From Paracamarosporium sp. OC-R06-R3 (lineage: Eukaryota; Ascomycota; Dothideomycetes; Pleosporales; Didymosphaeriaceae): a DNA stretch of 64,000 nt. The notes beneath the pieces are model-generated. The model ran no database searches. It saw nothing but the letters and a program-made list of their open reading frames with translations, and was not told where the DNA came from. A program made the position numbers and the translations under genes. Location: NCBI GenBank assembly GCA_019828545.1, contig JACVRA010000095.1:375305-439304 (forward strand). The letters are read 5' to 3'. This document shows, in pieces, positions 33,435 through 46,162 of this stretch. Position 1 is the stretch's first letter. Every line of letters begins with the position of its first letter.

Positions 33435-34727
33435 ATGGGCAAGGGTCGTCAAGAGGGTGCTCTTGCTGTAACATGCCTCTTCCCCATACTTGCTGCGGTG
33501 TTCGTCGGTGCTAGATCGTTCTCTCGCTATCTTGGCCAGAATTTCGGGTGGGATGACTGGCTCATACATTTTTCACTGTTATTACTCCTCGGTCAAACAG
33601 TCACGATCTATGAATGTACGTATTGTGACCACCGAACGCAAGCTTCTCGCTCACATTGGTCAGATATTCTTCTAAGCCACACTGGCTACCATACCGGCGA
33701 GTTTCCAAAGCAGACCGTTCAGCAACAAGTGCATGCTATGAAATGGAGCTTCGCGGTCCAGATGTTCTACCACCCCATGATGGGTGCTATCCGTGCATCG
33801 ATCGTTATGTTCCTCTTTCGAGTGAAGGATCAACGCTGGCACATTCGATGGGCACTGCATGTTGTTTGTAAGGGGTTTTAGCCCGTGTTCCTTAGCTCTT
33901 ATGCTGACTAGCCGTACAGTCTGGATCAATATTGGGTACCTTGCCTCAACTACAATCGTCAACATTTTCCAGTGTGACCCCATCAGATACGCTTATCTAC
34001 GACCGCAAATGGACCATGTAGACGCGGACGGAAACACGGTGAAAGGCGGCAAATGCATCAACAGTCTCCAATTTATCATGTCAAGCTGCGCTTTGAGTAT
34101 CTTCATGGACTTCATCATCATGCCCATTCCCACCGCCATGGTGTGGAACCTGCAAATGAAGCGCAAAACGAAGATAGCGGTCGTAGCAGTCATGAGTGTG
34201 GGGTGGATGTCAGTTCCATCTTACCCACCACTGTATAACGTTTGAAGCTAACGTACCATCATAGAGCAACGGTTGCATCTGTCGTCAGGTTGATTGTTTA
34301 CTACTACCGCTACTCACCTCACACCGACCGGCCCTATAACATTGGCCTCGTAACCTCAGTAGTCGAGCCTTCAATCGCCATAATCGCTGCATGTGCTCCC
34401 GCTCTCCGTCGTCTCTTCACTTTCATGATGCCACACTACTTCTCCGATGATGCGACGTACCAAGATTACACGCACGAGCCTTCTTATGCGAACACACGGC
34501 CGAGACGATCACAGAGTATCCCCCATGACCTAGATAAAGACCTTGGAACGGTAGTTAGACCGATTCACGAGGATGAGTTGGTGTATGGCATGGCAGATTT
34601 GAGAAACAAGGAATCAAGGGAGGCGATGCATGTTCAGCGAACACACAGCGTAAGAACCGGCGTGAGCGAAAACACGAATCCGCCGCACGAGATGGAGCCT
34701 TTTGATGTGCTTAATCAGAGACAGTAG
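33435..34727 (+). CDS. Rhodopsin-domain seven-TM integral membrane protein (fungal PTH11/rhodopsin-like family)
   Basis: Four exons (33435-33615, 33664-33867, 33920-34208, 34265-34727; introns 48, 52 and 56 bp) give 378 aa from the Met at 33435. Family features: NFGWDDWLIHFSLLLLLGQ in the first loop and helix, SHTGYHTGEFP, FAVQMFYHPMMGAIRASIVMF, FWINIGYLASTTIVNIFQCDPI, and IATVASVVRLIVYYYRYS restored by the last splice, followed by a polar C-terminal tail of about 110 residues. These proteins sit in the plasma membrane, and some act in host or surface sensing; ligand unknown. The N-terminus lacks the usual short extracellular stretch, so an upstream non-canonical or split first exon is possible. 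Confidence 0.85.
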
Positions 34728-36319
34728 AACATTCTTTAAGATACCCAGGCACAGCCACGCAAAAAGCAATATGTATATTAACTTCGTTCCATTAACGAAT
34801 CATGACCCAAAGATTTCTTGCCTTCTTGCCTTCAGCTAATGTGGGCGCCTTTGGAAGCATTCATCTCTCGCTGTCCCCTTCTCCAAGGCCACAACGTCTG
34901 TGCCTCATTGATGGCGTAATCCGCAAACAAACTTTCACCGTTGGGCAGCCCCAAAGTCTATTTTGCCGCTCCACATGTGGCGTATAGACCAAGGCCGCCA
35001 CCATACTGTTAGTGAAATAGTGCCGTTAGCGTGAGGGTACTTCAATAGCTGTCGGTTTAGTTCTTGCAGCAACGTTCTCCACATAAATGTCAGTATACAA
35101 GCGCAGCGTTCAACGGCGCCATCCGATGCTACGGAACCGGAGATTAAAAAAGCAAATCGTATCCCGTCCGCATGGTAGCGATCGGGTTTCGCATGCCCAG
35201 GCCAAATATGAATCACAACTGGAAACAGATATTTATGAATCTTGAAGATCTTGTGGATGCTAGAAGACATGCCTACGAGCAACCTGGACGTGTCTATAGG
35301 GAGATTTCTGAGGATTGCCTAAGTGGAAATCAAGATGGTCCTTGACATAGGATATTGAGCAACTGTGATAGTTCCCAGTGTGCTTCGAACAGAGACCATC
35401 CATAGCATTTACAGAGCTGTAACGATAGTAGAGGCAGGGGCTATACATGTTACATACTGATACGTTCACTAAGAGACGACCATTCTAGAACGATACATGA
35501 TTCCATTCGAACAACCGTGTAGCGTATCACATGATACCTTAGAAACCCTACTAAAAAGCTCCCAGGATGCCTGGAATAGAAAAGCCAGGCGCAAACTCAC
35601 CAAGATGATTTCCAGAGCAAGCTACTTCACCGAATCTTATGACATCGATGTATACCTAGCATAAAGAGACGATGAGTATCAATCACGTAAGCACAATGAA
35701 ACTGCGGTATATCATGAATATTATATAAAAATAAGCGTGTAATTACTTGTGTTGGAAACAGGCCTTGAACCATTTGACAGATTGGGGCACCATTTATTGT
35801 AATTGCAGGGGATATAGAGAAGCACGTCGTGACAAACGTGAAGATGTTAGGAAGAAGAACAGCAAGCAAGTACGATCATGCAACGACAGACATACGGTGC
35901 GGTCAAATTTCATTATCAAGCTGCCATTGCCAAAGCTCTCAAGGAGCCAGTCTATAGATGTTGCCATTGCAGTCATCTACCAAGTACAAGCCCACCCTAG
36001 ACGCGCATGACCGAGAATATTCTCCAGACGTCTCTCAACGTGAACAAAGCGAGATTAATAAATAGATGATTGTGCTTCTAGTGGTCTAAATCCGGAGCAG
36101 GCCAACCCATGGTATACTACACAACACGTCAAACCCAATACGCCGTGCTTCAGCACGCTCCAATCCCCATTTCCAAGAGTCATGTACAGGATAAAAAAAT
36201 ATATCCGCTCTCTTTTCTGGCCATCCAAGTAGTCGCCCCTTCTCAAGGCTAATAGTCACCTATGCCCTCGAGCAGTGGCAACCAAAGCTTCCCATCCTGT
36301 CCTACGTCGAAGCATGTGC
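34728..36319. other. Long convergent spacer, no gene seen
   Basis: Nearly 1.6 kb between two convergent genes, longer than other convergent spacers here. I found only short ORFs without motifs on both strands. A missed small or decayed gene is possible. Confidence 0.45.
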
Positions 36320-38909
36320 TCACACGGGCATACCTTCCTTATCTTCCGCTTCCGGCACCCCACTGACAGCCCCATATATCCTCACCGGGACCATTACCTC
36401 AAAGCTCTCAGCTGGCAGTCTCTCCGCCGCTGCTAAAATAACTCCTCTGTCACCAGTTTCCACTTCCTCCAACAAATCGTCCCAATATGCCTGCTCCCCA
36501 TCCTCATGCACCAGTCTCGGCGTGATAAACTCCACCCGAATCCTCCACTCTAGACTAACGCCGCTAGTGATAAACTCAGGCGTCGCGCTTGGAGGTATCG
36601 TAGGAGAAAACGACAAGCGTTGTGCGAAGAGGGCGTTCTCCGAAAAGGATGCATGGACTTTACGGGTGACGCGGTAGATGGAGGCGTTACTCCGGAGTGC
36701 AATGGCGGGGTCGACCTTCTCAGAAGTCTCGAGGGAAACGTGGAGTGAGTAGCAGGGGATGTCGGAGTTGGTGAAGTCAATTACTGCGGACATAGTTTCA
36801 CCCAGACGATATGATGGCCGGGCGAGCATAATGACGGCAACGCGGCGGCCGCTGCGGGCGATTTCGAAGCGGTTAGCTGATTGATTCGCTGCGCCAATTA
36901 AGTTACTGCGAAGGATAGCAAGGTCGATAGCTTCTTTCATGGTGTGTGGGTCCTCGGCCAAGGAAGAAGTGCGTCCTGGTATCGTTTCGGTGGGTGATAA
37001 AAGGCCCATACTTGAGTTTTCCCTTGGTCGATCTAGAAGTTTGTCCACATAGTCCAAAAATTCTGTTACATTGGCCGTATCCTGGGCTATTTTGGAGGTT
37101 GGCTTTTTGCCAGGAGACCCGTTGGTCCTATTGGAATCGACGCTAGAGGTTCTGGCTTGATCACGGAGGATGATGTAAGGAGACATCAAGTCGTGCCCTA
37201 ATATCTCTCCTCGGCCTACTTTCACTTAGTAGATTCGGCGACATGAGGACGGATATACATACTGTTTACGCTACCAAAGACACGGAAAGGAACTTCAACA
37301 TGCTTAACTTGTTGATCCCGTGAAGATCCCGGTCGTTGAGTGCCGATCGTCAGATGGTAAACTACCTTCATCGATCTTCCTTTGTGCGTTGGAGGCAGAC
37401 CCCGTGGCAAAGTAAAACTGTAGGTGTAGCTACGGCTTTCACCCGGAGCTAACTGTAAATCGACGAACAAGATGGACTGCGGCGTAGTAATCAACGGGAC
37501 GGTTTTGGAGCTTGCGATCCCTCTCATTTCTCGGATGCTCGATGGTTCTGAAGCGCCTAGCAGACCTCCTATGGATTCGCCAATGTTTGACCAGCCGAGT
37601 GCGCCGAACAAGCCACTCTCGCGCTTCGTGCGTTCGACACCAACAACACCACCTCCGCCTTGTCCACCTACAACTCCCTTTCTCTTCACCTCCTCAAATG
37701 GTGCTTGGTTAATCAGTGACCCATCTAACGTAAAAGACCCCATGACTTGGGCGTAGCCCATCATCAAAGCTTCAGGCTGTGTTCTTTGGTTTGGTGGCGC
37801 TAATTGTGACGGCCGTCGCTGGTGGAACACTCTCGGCAGGAGACGTGCAGTCTGGGGTACTACGTATTCGGATGCCAGCGTCTCGGTGGAGTTATTGCTC
37901 ATCGAATAGAACTCTCCGCTACTCCTTGGTGTTCCATTCATGCTTGATCCTGATAATATTCGCGCTATCGGAGATAGGTTCTCCGTGTGCGTTTTAGACA
38001 GCGGCTCAGGAGGCGCTTCGGGTGATGTTTCGAGCTTCGGAGGCGACTGCGCCCTGGCGCTGGCTGCGACATCATTCTGAATGGGGCGCTCCGGCGACGG
38101 CTCGTTCGGCGCAGGTGAGGCAGGAAATTTGAAGTTTTGCGAGAAAGACCCGGACGGTTTTCTTGGACCGCTTCGGAGGGCAGGAGTATTAGGGGCGGTG
38201 GCTGCGCCAGATTTCCTTCGAGAGGGCCGCGCAGGCAAAGAAGAGTCGTGAAAGGGTTCGTATATAGTTGGCGGGGAGCCCCCGCCTGAGCGGGGAGAAT
38301 AATGGGTGACGGAACGGTGTCCCGGCGATGCGACTGTGATATGATTAGAAAACAACACGAGAAAGAAGAGCCACTCGTACCTGGAAAGGGACTTGGCCGG
38401 CCTGGCACAACCTGAAGGCTTGCAGACCGGCCATGGCCACGCGCCGGCCGTCGCGCTGCTGAAGCGGACCGTTCGTGGCCAACGTCGGCAGCTAAATCCG
38501 TGCCCAAAGATATTATCGACAATGATTTCCCGTGTCCCTGCCTGTGTTTGGGCGTTGCGCTTCCATTGTTGAACGCTCCGCTGTGGGGTTGTGGTGATCT
38601 ATTGCGGTCACCAATCGAGGAGGCCGTCTGCACAGACAAAGCTGGCCGGTGACCGCGCAGGTGCTGCGACGGGCCGAGGGATGTGAAGGAGGAATTGCGC
38701 GAGACGGACGGCCGTGTCGACGAGTGCACGGGGGGCAGCTTGCGCTGGCGTTCCCCGCCGGGCGCAAAGCCGTTTGCCTTTCGGATTGGCGACTTGTCGC
38801 GTCCTTCGGGCAGAGCCGTGTTCTTGAAAGTGATTGTGCACTCAATGTCTTCGCCGGCGAACACGGTCGAGTTCTTCCATTCCACGAACACGCGGATGTT
38901 CGAGGACAT
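36320..38909 (-). CDS. RGP1: Rgp1-family protein, subunit of the Ric1-Rgp1 Ypt6 GEF
   Basis: Three exons (38381-38909, 37263-38333, 36320-37215; both introns 47 bp) give 831 aa. In yeast Rgp1 with Ric1 activates the Rab Ypt6 at the Golgi for endosome-to-Golgi traffic. The N-terminus reads MSSNIRVFVEWKNSTVFAGE, typical of the Rgp1 arrestin-like fold; a long disordered Ser/Pro/Arg insertion follows (about residues 45-340). Conserved C-terminal blocks are IQLAPGES-like DLQLAPGESRSYTYSFTLP, GRSMKVVYHLTIGTQR, VEVPFRVFGSVNSRGEILGHDL across the second splice, MLARPSYRLGETMSAVIDF, and VSLEWRIRVEFITPR. The large disordered insertion is common in filamentous fungi. Confidence 0.9.
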
Positions 38910-39878
38910 GATCAGGGACGCGGAGGACGACGCGGGCTGCGGAATGTGGGCAGCTCATCGGTAGTGGTGCTTCAGCGACATGGTTCTAGGCAGGCTTCAG
39001 TGTAAGGAGGCCCGCAACGAAATCACTCCAGCCTGCAATGGAGAGGGAAGGCTGCGATTATCTCAAAGGCATGGGTTGGTTCCGTCATGCACGACCTCGG
39101 CGACAACGTTGATCCGCCTTCCGCCCCCGCATGAGGCTTAGCCCTGGACAGGATTGAGCATTCACGCCACCATCCGCTCTATTGCCTACTCTATCACACA
39201 TGACTAGATGATCTATGAAGGTATTGATTGTGTTACAAACACTTCAAGAAGCAACTCTCCACTACCAATAATGACCACCCTCTAGCTTAAAGCTAGCTAC
39301 TACTATATGAATAGCTCTTACATCCTTGGACTGATCATCCCGGCTGTTTTCCATATCATGGTCATATCTCCAACATGAGAAGTAACCATCATCCTGGGAC
39401 TCCGAGAGCATCATACGTGCATATACGCAGTTCGTCTAGAAACTACCAACGAAGAACAAAAACACATGATATTCAGCGTCATAAACCGAAGCTGAAGCAC
39501 ACGACACATAACATTCTCCTCATTCACGAACAGCAGCATATAAGAAAACCAAATGCATCGCATTACCATGGTAGTAGAACCACAAGTATGCTGCTTGCCG
39601 ATACATCCACCATGTAAGAAAGTGATCCAACCGATGAACACCATCCGTATCAAGTCTGATAGCCAGAATCGCGCCAGCATCCCAATCAACAAGCACACAA
39701 CATTACCCATTCAAGAAGCCACAATCCGCTTCCAAACTCCGCCTACGCTTTACGCCGCAAGCATCCGAGGATCAAAAGGCAGAACCCAAACATCTCAACA
39801 CCAACCAAATGCCAGATCCACTCTGGACAAAACCAGCCCTCATAGACCGTCTCAATTAGATTCCCTCTGGTCCATAGT
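38910..39878. other. Intergenic, RGP1 promoter side
   Basis: About 970 bp. Small ORFs only. The RGP1 promoter would lie at the left end; nothing else recognised. Confidence 0.45.
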
Positions 39879-40408
39879 CTAACTATGACCATCTATCAAT
39901 TTCCTAATCTCCTCAATCTTCCTCTGCACAACGACTCCAGCTATGTTCCTACTCTTCTCCTGTACCGCCAAGACGCGCAGATAGCCATGCGAGACTGGGA
40001 ATGGTGGTTGAGTTGGATGCGGTACTGGCGTTGGACTGACGAACGGCGTCTATTGTCGGAGCCATCGTGATGTCTTGCTATTGGAACAATGATTATGTAT
40101 TGACTTGATAGAAGCGTAGTGTTGAGGGTGTGGAAAATGATAGGGGAGAGAAGATTAGACTAACTCGACTCAAGTGTGAAGTTGCGCCTTGGGCCTGTCC
40201 CAACTGAAGGGGAAGTGGTGCCACAGCATGATTGGAAACCCAAACAGCGGCATGGTATTGGTGGACCGTTGCCCAACACTCACCTTTCATTTGAGTGGAA
40301 AAGTCCACCGATACTCTTCCCGATGGCTTCGCCTGCTATGAGCAAAACCTCCACTATCATATCCATCAGACGCAGCGCTATGAAAATGGCACAAGCTAGA
40401 ATGCACAC
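39879..40408 (-). CDS. Candidate small membrane protein (two visible exons, 5' end uncertain)
   Basis: The minus-strand exon 40284-40408 encodes a hydrophobic helix (CILACAIFIALRLMDMIVEV, then LLIAGEAIGKSIGGLFHSNE) and ends at a perfect GTGAGT donor. Splicing with a CAG acceptor to 39879-40035 (intron 248 bp) adds a Pro-rich link and a charged helical end (VVVQRKIEEIRKLIDGHS), with the stop at 39879. If translation begins at the internal Met in LRLMDMIV the product is about 80 aa. No family recognised. Evidence is composition and splice sites only. Confidence 0.35.
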
Positions 40409-41440
40409 CTGTGGAAGTGCCACCCCCCCGAAGCACTCACGTCACACATCACACACTAGCACTTCCAAACCTCACAAGATATTATCATATTCATCTACCA
40501 CCCCCTCTCTCCACGTCCCATCTCAGCAGACGTACTTCATCATCCCCACGACTACAGTCCCCCTCTCCATCCACTACTCTCTCGCTTAAAAACAGCAATT
40601 CTCGAAGTAACATGATTCCCATTTCCATTTCATCCGATTCACATCTAGCTGGCACCCGGAGGCCGAAGACCGAACATGACGCCGCCTTTTATCCAACGTA
40701 TGCAAATATAAGGTAAGGTAAGGTAAGGACGCGCAGAACAACAGAAGTAACAGGGAAAAAGAGAAGACGATAAAAGTAAAGGGGAAGCTCGCCAAAGCAA
40801 AAGCCGCAATCGCAGTGAACATTACATTCACGCGCAACCACTACTCGCGACTAGGCGGCTATAAGTGGAAAGAAGAAAACATTAAAATTTCGTATAAAAA
40901 GGCTGGAGTTGAGCACCGGGCCATGCCAACCAGAAGAAAAAGAAAACCAAAAGGAGTCCAAGAGGTCCAGTCCAAAAAGTCCATCCAATTTTATACAGCG
41001 ATGCATAGGAGAAGGCCGTGATATACATTGGCGCCGTAAATAGTGGTAATAGGCTTGATAAAAAACCGGTCGCCAGCAAAATAACCATCCCAATGTAGAT
41101 AAGACAGGGTTGCTTGTGGTGTAAGGGAGGTTCATGTGAAAGTAAGTCGAGAACGTGGGAAGTGATAACCGGTAGCACTTTTGAGCGCGGTTGCTGATGA
41201 TTACTTAGGTTGTAGGGAGACGCCAGAGAACTCCATTTACAGCTCCGGTGCAAATGCATCAAGACACGATTCTTTCAGACGAGCGTTCAAAGACGTAATG
41301 TCGCTTCAAGTGGTCTAATGCGGAAATGCGTGAATTACGTGTTGTAGCGGTAATGCCGTAGGGTCGTGTCCATGGGCGCGTGCAGCTACTTGGGTATCTT
41401 TAGTCCGGAAAAAAGACAAATTCGTTCAGTTGCAGGGTCT
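40409..41440. other. Intergenic with hydrophobic minus-strand ORFs and a short tandem repeat
   Basis: About 1 kb downstream of the KRE6/SKN1-like gene. Minus-strand ORFs at 40586-40837 and 40882-41262 are hydrophobic but have biased, low-complexity composition and no motifs, so I do not call genes. A 5-bp tandem repeat lies at 40710-40728. Confidence 0.4.
40710..40728. repeat. AAGGT tandem repeat, nearly four copies
   Basis: Four consecutive AAGGT units, the last lacking its final T. Simple sequence repeat in intergenic DNA. Confidence 0.85.
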
Positions 41441-43626
41441 TCAACTCGTGCAATCATTCATGAACGAGTTTTTAGGCCAATCGTATTTGGTCCCTTTCCT
41501 GTTCAACAGTTAACGATTGCATCACACAACAAAGAGAAAAACTTACCAGTCTGTTAGGTTAGGGTTGCTGTAAGGCTCTGGATGCGTTCTGATATACTCG
41601 GTGGTAGGATAATCTGGCGGATCACAGCTTAAGTGCTGATTTTCCTCGTCCGGATCCTGGTAAATACGGATGTAGTCGATTCGCATGGTAGCAGGAAAGA
41701 ACTTCTGTAGCTCCTCGAGGTTGATGGCAGCAAATGAGTTGGACATGCCCAAGTTGGCAATAATCGACATAGGCTCCTCAGGGATCTTGCGCTGCCCAAT
41801 GTTGCCATTCGGTCCCATTGATTGAGCGTACAGACTCCACGTCGGCGAATCACCAACGTACCACGTGATAAAACCATCATCGCCAGTTGTGTATTCAAAC
41901 GCATATTTTTGGTATGCTTTGCCATCGTACCAGTCGTTGTTGAGATTCGACAGACCCGAGAAAGCTTGCTGGAATGGACCACCTTTATAAGCATTCATTT
42001 CGGTAACGCGCTGATCATAGACCTCGACAAAATCTATCACGGTTATTTACTGAGACGGGTTTCATGTCGGTGAACTCACCATAGTCTGGCTGGTACCAGA
42101 TGTCGAAGGGCGCCACTTGCAGAGACTGGGACACTGAACCGACCGGATTCGCCTGACCCGGGCCAAGGAAGACGACTGATCCTTCCAGAGCATCGATTTC
42201 AGGCGCACTGCGGGATTTGCCAGGGCTAGGATGGTCTTCTCCCTTGCAAGTACAAGCGGGCAGTCGCATTCCAGGAAGGTAGCTGAGACCATCGTATGAA
42301 CTCTGGTTGGGTGTTATACCAACATCGCACTCGTCATGGTAACTGTAGGGCCAGAGGCCTTCAGTTGTACCAAGATAACCGGGGCGTGCAAGGTTTCCCA
42401 TTGTCCAGAAACCCGGCCAGAAGCCACTGACTTCGCCACTGCCGGCTAATGAGATACTAGCTTCCAAGTGGCCACCCTTGTAACAGAGCTTGTTCCAAGA
42501 TTGAACCATGCCTGAGCGATAGTTGAGGCCGTGATTGGCAAAGTTGGTGAATTCCAGATTGAGTGTGCCATTGCCAGTAGAAACTGCGTCCGGTTCGTAC
42601 CACTACAAATAATTAGAGCCATACTTTCAGCTTTTCCAACCCAACACTTACCTCCAAATCCTGCGTCGCGCCATACCAAATGTCGACGGCTTGGAAGAAC
42701 GGGTCATCACCATCGTAGAACGTGCGACCGGCCTCGTTGAATTCGTCTGAAAATACTAGTTTCTGAGTCTTGCCATTGTGCGATGTTCTTGTTTTGGCGC
42801 TTTCGGGTGTATCAGAATCAATAAGACCCGTACGAATGTTCTTTAATAACGGCTCTTTCTCTTTTCCAGGAATACAGAGCGGGTTATTGGTACACGGTGT
42901 CTTTTCAGGCGCGGTGACTGTGTGAACGAAGGTCCTGTAACACGTCAGATACAATCCCTGTGCAGCGCTTTGCAGTACATACAGTATAGGATACCCGATG
43001 AACAATACAAGCAATCCTAGGGTAAGGATCACTAGTGCGCCCACGTTAACAAGACCCCTCTTGGTGAAGACGTCGCAGTCTCTCTCGTTCTTATCATTCG
43101 GATCGGGATTGTGTAACCAGTCGTCCTTCTCCACGTCCTCGGGGAACAAGAGCAGCCCCGCGGAGGGCGTGATGTTGAACTTCTCCGAAACGGTCTGGGT
43201 GTTCAAATCCTCTTCGCTTCCAGCGCGTGACGGTGCTCTCGAATCGTCGAAAGGCGAGGCAAAGGGGCCATATCTTGAGTCGCGACTGCCGACTGAATCA
43301 GTTTCCCAACTCGATCTCCGTGACACGGGCGAGGCAGGCGATTCGTCACGAAAGGGCCGTGTTCTTGACTTCTTGGGCGGCAGGAGATGCTCTGCGGAAG
43401 CTGCCACGGGGACATTCTTGTACAGTGAGGGTACTGACGGTGATCGTAGGCCGGGGCTTGCGGGCGAGGGAGCGGTGCCAGGGCGTATGGGAGCAGTCAA
43501 GGAGCGAGACGAATCCTGGCGTGCGGTGCTCGGGCGCTGCTGGGCGGGTGACTGATCGAGGATGTCTTCGGGGCTCGAGTTGAGGCGGATGTGCGGATTG
43601 GACCGCGGCGATAGCGGCGAGGCCAT
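41441..43626 (-). CDS. KRE6/SKN1-like beta-glucan synthesis-associated protein (GH16-like type II membrane protein)
   Basis: Four exons (42652-43626, 42080-42602, 41547-42033, 41441-41498; introns 46-49 bp) give 680 aa. KRE6/SKN1 proteins act in the ER/Golgi lumen in beta-1,6-glucan assembly of the cell wall. The N-terminal cytosolic tail of about 195 residues is Ser/Pro-rich. A single transmembrane helix follows (GALVILTLGLLVLFIGYPIL). The lumenal GH16-like domain has KLVFSDEFNEAGRTFYDGDD, WYEPDAVSTGNGTL across the first splice, SGFWPGFWTMGNLARPGYL, the catalytic-type motif EIDALEG, and ANLGMS. The last 58-nt exon adds WKGTKYDWPKNSFMNDC, the family C-terminus with its Cys, which confirms the final splice. 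Confidence 0.94.
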
Positions 43627-46162
43627 GATGAGCGAATGTATGGGGTGAGTATGCTGTTAGGCGATTATTGTGAGGAAGCCAGGGCGGCAGATGGGTAGCG
43701 AGTGTTGTATGCTGGCGTGGCACGCAGCAAGAATTCCAGGAGGGGAGGGTGACCCGGTGACGGGGCAACAGCGGAATTCGTCGCCGTGAGTGACGGGCAC
43801 ACTGCACTGCCGGCGGCCAAAAGCTGCTTCGTATTGCTGCTGGCGGGAGTCGCAGGAGGCGGATGCGGAGAGGCGTGGGCAGGCGGGTGCACGAGGGCGG
43901 CGGCGGCAGAAGCTCCTGGCGGATTGGGGAATATGGGCGATATTGGAGCTGGACCGGGCCACGGAGTGAAGACAGGCGAGGCAGGCGCGAGGGTGCGAGG
44001 GCGCGAGGGCGGGAGCAGCAGCAGCGCAGCAGCAGCAGCAGCAGCAGCAGGTGCTTGTAACGAGTGGATGCGACGCAGCAACGGCCGGGGAGCTGGCGGG
44101 AGCAGTGGCAAGCAGGATGCTGGGACCGGGAGCGGTGCGACGGCGTGGTGGAAAAGTTGGCGCGCCTCTGCTGCCGTGCCCCTGTGCCTGGGCGACCCTA
44201 GTCTATCGCAGAATGTCGACAAGGAGATCTGGAAGCTCCACCGACGGCGCCCCAATCACGACGGCCAACGCTCCCGCCCCTGGTGCGGCTTACGCAGTGG
44301 TCCACGGCGACAGGGCCGACTAAAATTATCCGTCGCCAGAGAACAGCGTGCGTTGAGAGAGAGGGCTGCTCCCGGCCGCCTCCCAATACACCAATACACG
44401 CCCGTTTTCGTGCGCCAAACCTCAATTGCACATGACCTGCCCTCTCCGCCAGCCTCGCCAACGCCAGCCTCGCTGCATCCGAGCTGCACCCATGTACCAG
44501 ACGCTGCCCTCCTTGCCTCGCTGTTTCGACCTCCACCATACAGCACACACCAGCTGCAGGGTGGCATCCATCGAGCCAAGTCAGCGCAGTCACTTGAATT
44601 TCCCTCCATGTTACGCGTTGCACGAAGACAGCAGCAGACTGCATAGCCGCCCCCTATGGTGGAGCACCGCGACTCGAACGAGCTGCTCGCGGCGATCCAG
44701 CCCACCGCACACGTCCAATTTTCGCGGCTGCCGTGCCCAATGCGGACGCGTGTTCAACGTTCAAACCAAACTGCCAGGCTCGTGCCGTCGGGAAGCAATC
44801 CCACGCCTGGAGATCGCTTTAGCTCGTGCGAGAAAGAATCCTTCGCCTTGCGATAGCACGTCTTATCGTTCGCCCGCCCAACACCATCACCATCACCCTT
44901 ATTCCCACAAAGTCACTCGTTGCACCCTCCCAGGCCCATCCCTGCCTGGTCCAGAGAGAATCGCCCGCCTGTCTCATCGCCTCGAGGAAGCCGCCGGTCA
45001 CGTACCGCTGCGAAAACCGGTTTGGCGCTGGGTGGGCGTCTCGGAGGAAATGTCGCAAGCGCCAAATCGCCCGAGATGACAGTTGGGGACAGCCTAGCGC
45101 TGATTCGTCCTCGGGGCCCAATGGATTTTACTTGATGCACGCACCACAGCTTGTTATCATCCTGAAGCGTGGGATTCCCTTGAGGGTTAATAACCAGTGA
45201 AGCTGCAGAGATTTGCCTAATCACACTTCCTTATGCGTCCGTCAAAGCGCAAAACACATGGGTATCTGCTCGACGACCGCGTGCACACGGCAAGAAGCGA
45301 TGCACGCGATGATGTCATCTAGCTACGGCATACCCCGGCCACCCTTGCAAGGAAATGCAACATCACGACCTCGAACGAGAAGATCGACCAAGATCTCCGC
45401 TGACGATCGTAGATGCGCGTCACTCAGCCATGCTTGACGTGGCTCCCGGGCGACTGCATCACGATGCCATGGCAACAGAGCAGAATACACTATCCACTGA
45501 CGTGCTTTGTTGAATGTTGAGAGGACGGACAAACGCCCCAGCTATCATACAAGCATGCCGTTTGATGTAAACATGGCACGTGAGTCTATAAAAGCTTGAT
45601 TCTGGAGCTTTTATAGCCGAGAAAGACCGTGTGACAACAGTAAAGAGTAAATTGCATGCGTCCCTCATGTTGATGTTCCAAAGCAAGCGGGTCGAACCTT
45701 GCATTTGGCCTCATTGCCGCCTCGTCTGCATACAATCGTTCTTAATAATGAGGACCCAGAAGCACAGCATGGGGCGCATGTGAACATGTACATCAAGCTC
45801 CAACAGTCTCACGTAGAATGGGCAACACAACCCAGGAAATTCTCGACACTTACCTACGCGTGTGCTATTCTTATTTTGCTATTCTTGGCTTGTCGTCGCA
45901 TCTTAGCAGTGAGGCTAGAACGACGAGGCGCACAGCGTCGTACACAGCCACCGTAGATCGTCGAGAATGAAGCGGGACTCTACCACCAAGGAAGGAAGTA
46001 AGATCTCATCTCAACGCTTCAAACTTACGTCGTACCTCAAAAGACATTACAAACCCCAATCGTGCCCCGAGTTTCCCATCCAAACCCAGAAGTTTTTACT
46101 TCCCGCCTCAATCACATCAACCCACCCATCCCAACCTAACACTCACACCCCCAAAACCCATC
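43627..46162. other. Long GC-rich intergenic region with CAG microsatellite
   Basis: About 2.5 kb. The first 1.5 kb is GC-rich and carries overlapping long ORFs on several frames (biased Pro/Ala/Arg composition, not gene-like); it is probably the promoter and leader of the KRE6-like gene. A possible 85-aa ORF with one hydrophobic helix at 45699-45956 is too weak to call. Confidence 0.5.
44015..44050. repeat. Interrupted (CAG)n microsatellite
   Basis: A GCA/CAG triplet run of about 12 units with one GCGCAG interruption, lying upstream of the KRE6-like gene. Confidence 0.9.

Noticed and set aside
40586..41262. Two hydrophobic minus-strand ORFs (83 and 126 aa)
   Set aside because: Low-complexity Phe/Leu composition, no conserved motif or splice support. 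May be 3' UTR of the KRE6-like gene.
43657..45224. Long overlapping ORFs on both strands
   Set aside because: Typical chance ORFs in GC-rich DNA (Pro/Ala/Arg bias, CAG-encoded Ala or Gln runs).
45699..45956. 85-aa ORF with one hydrophobic helix
   Set aside because: Only one weak feature, and no splice or family support.
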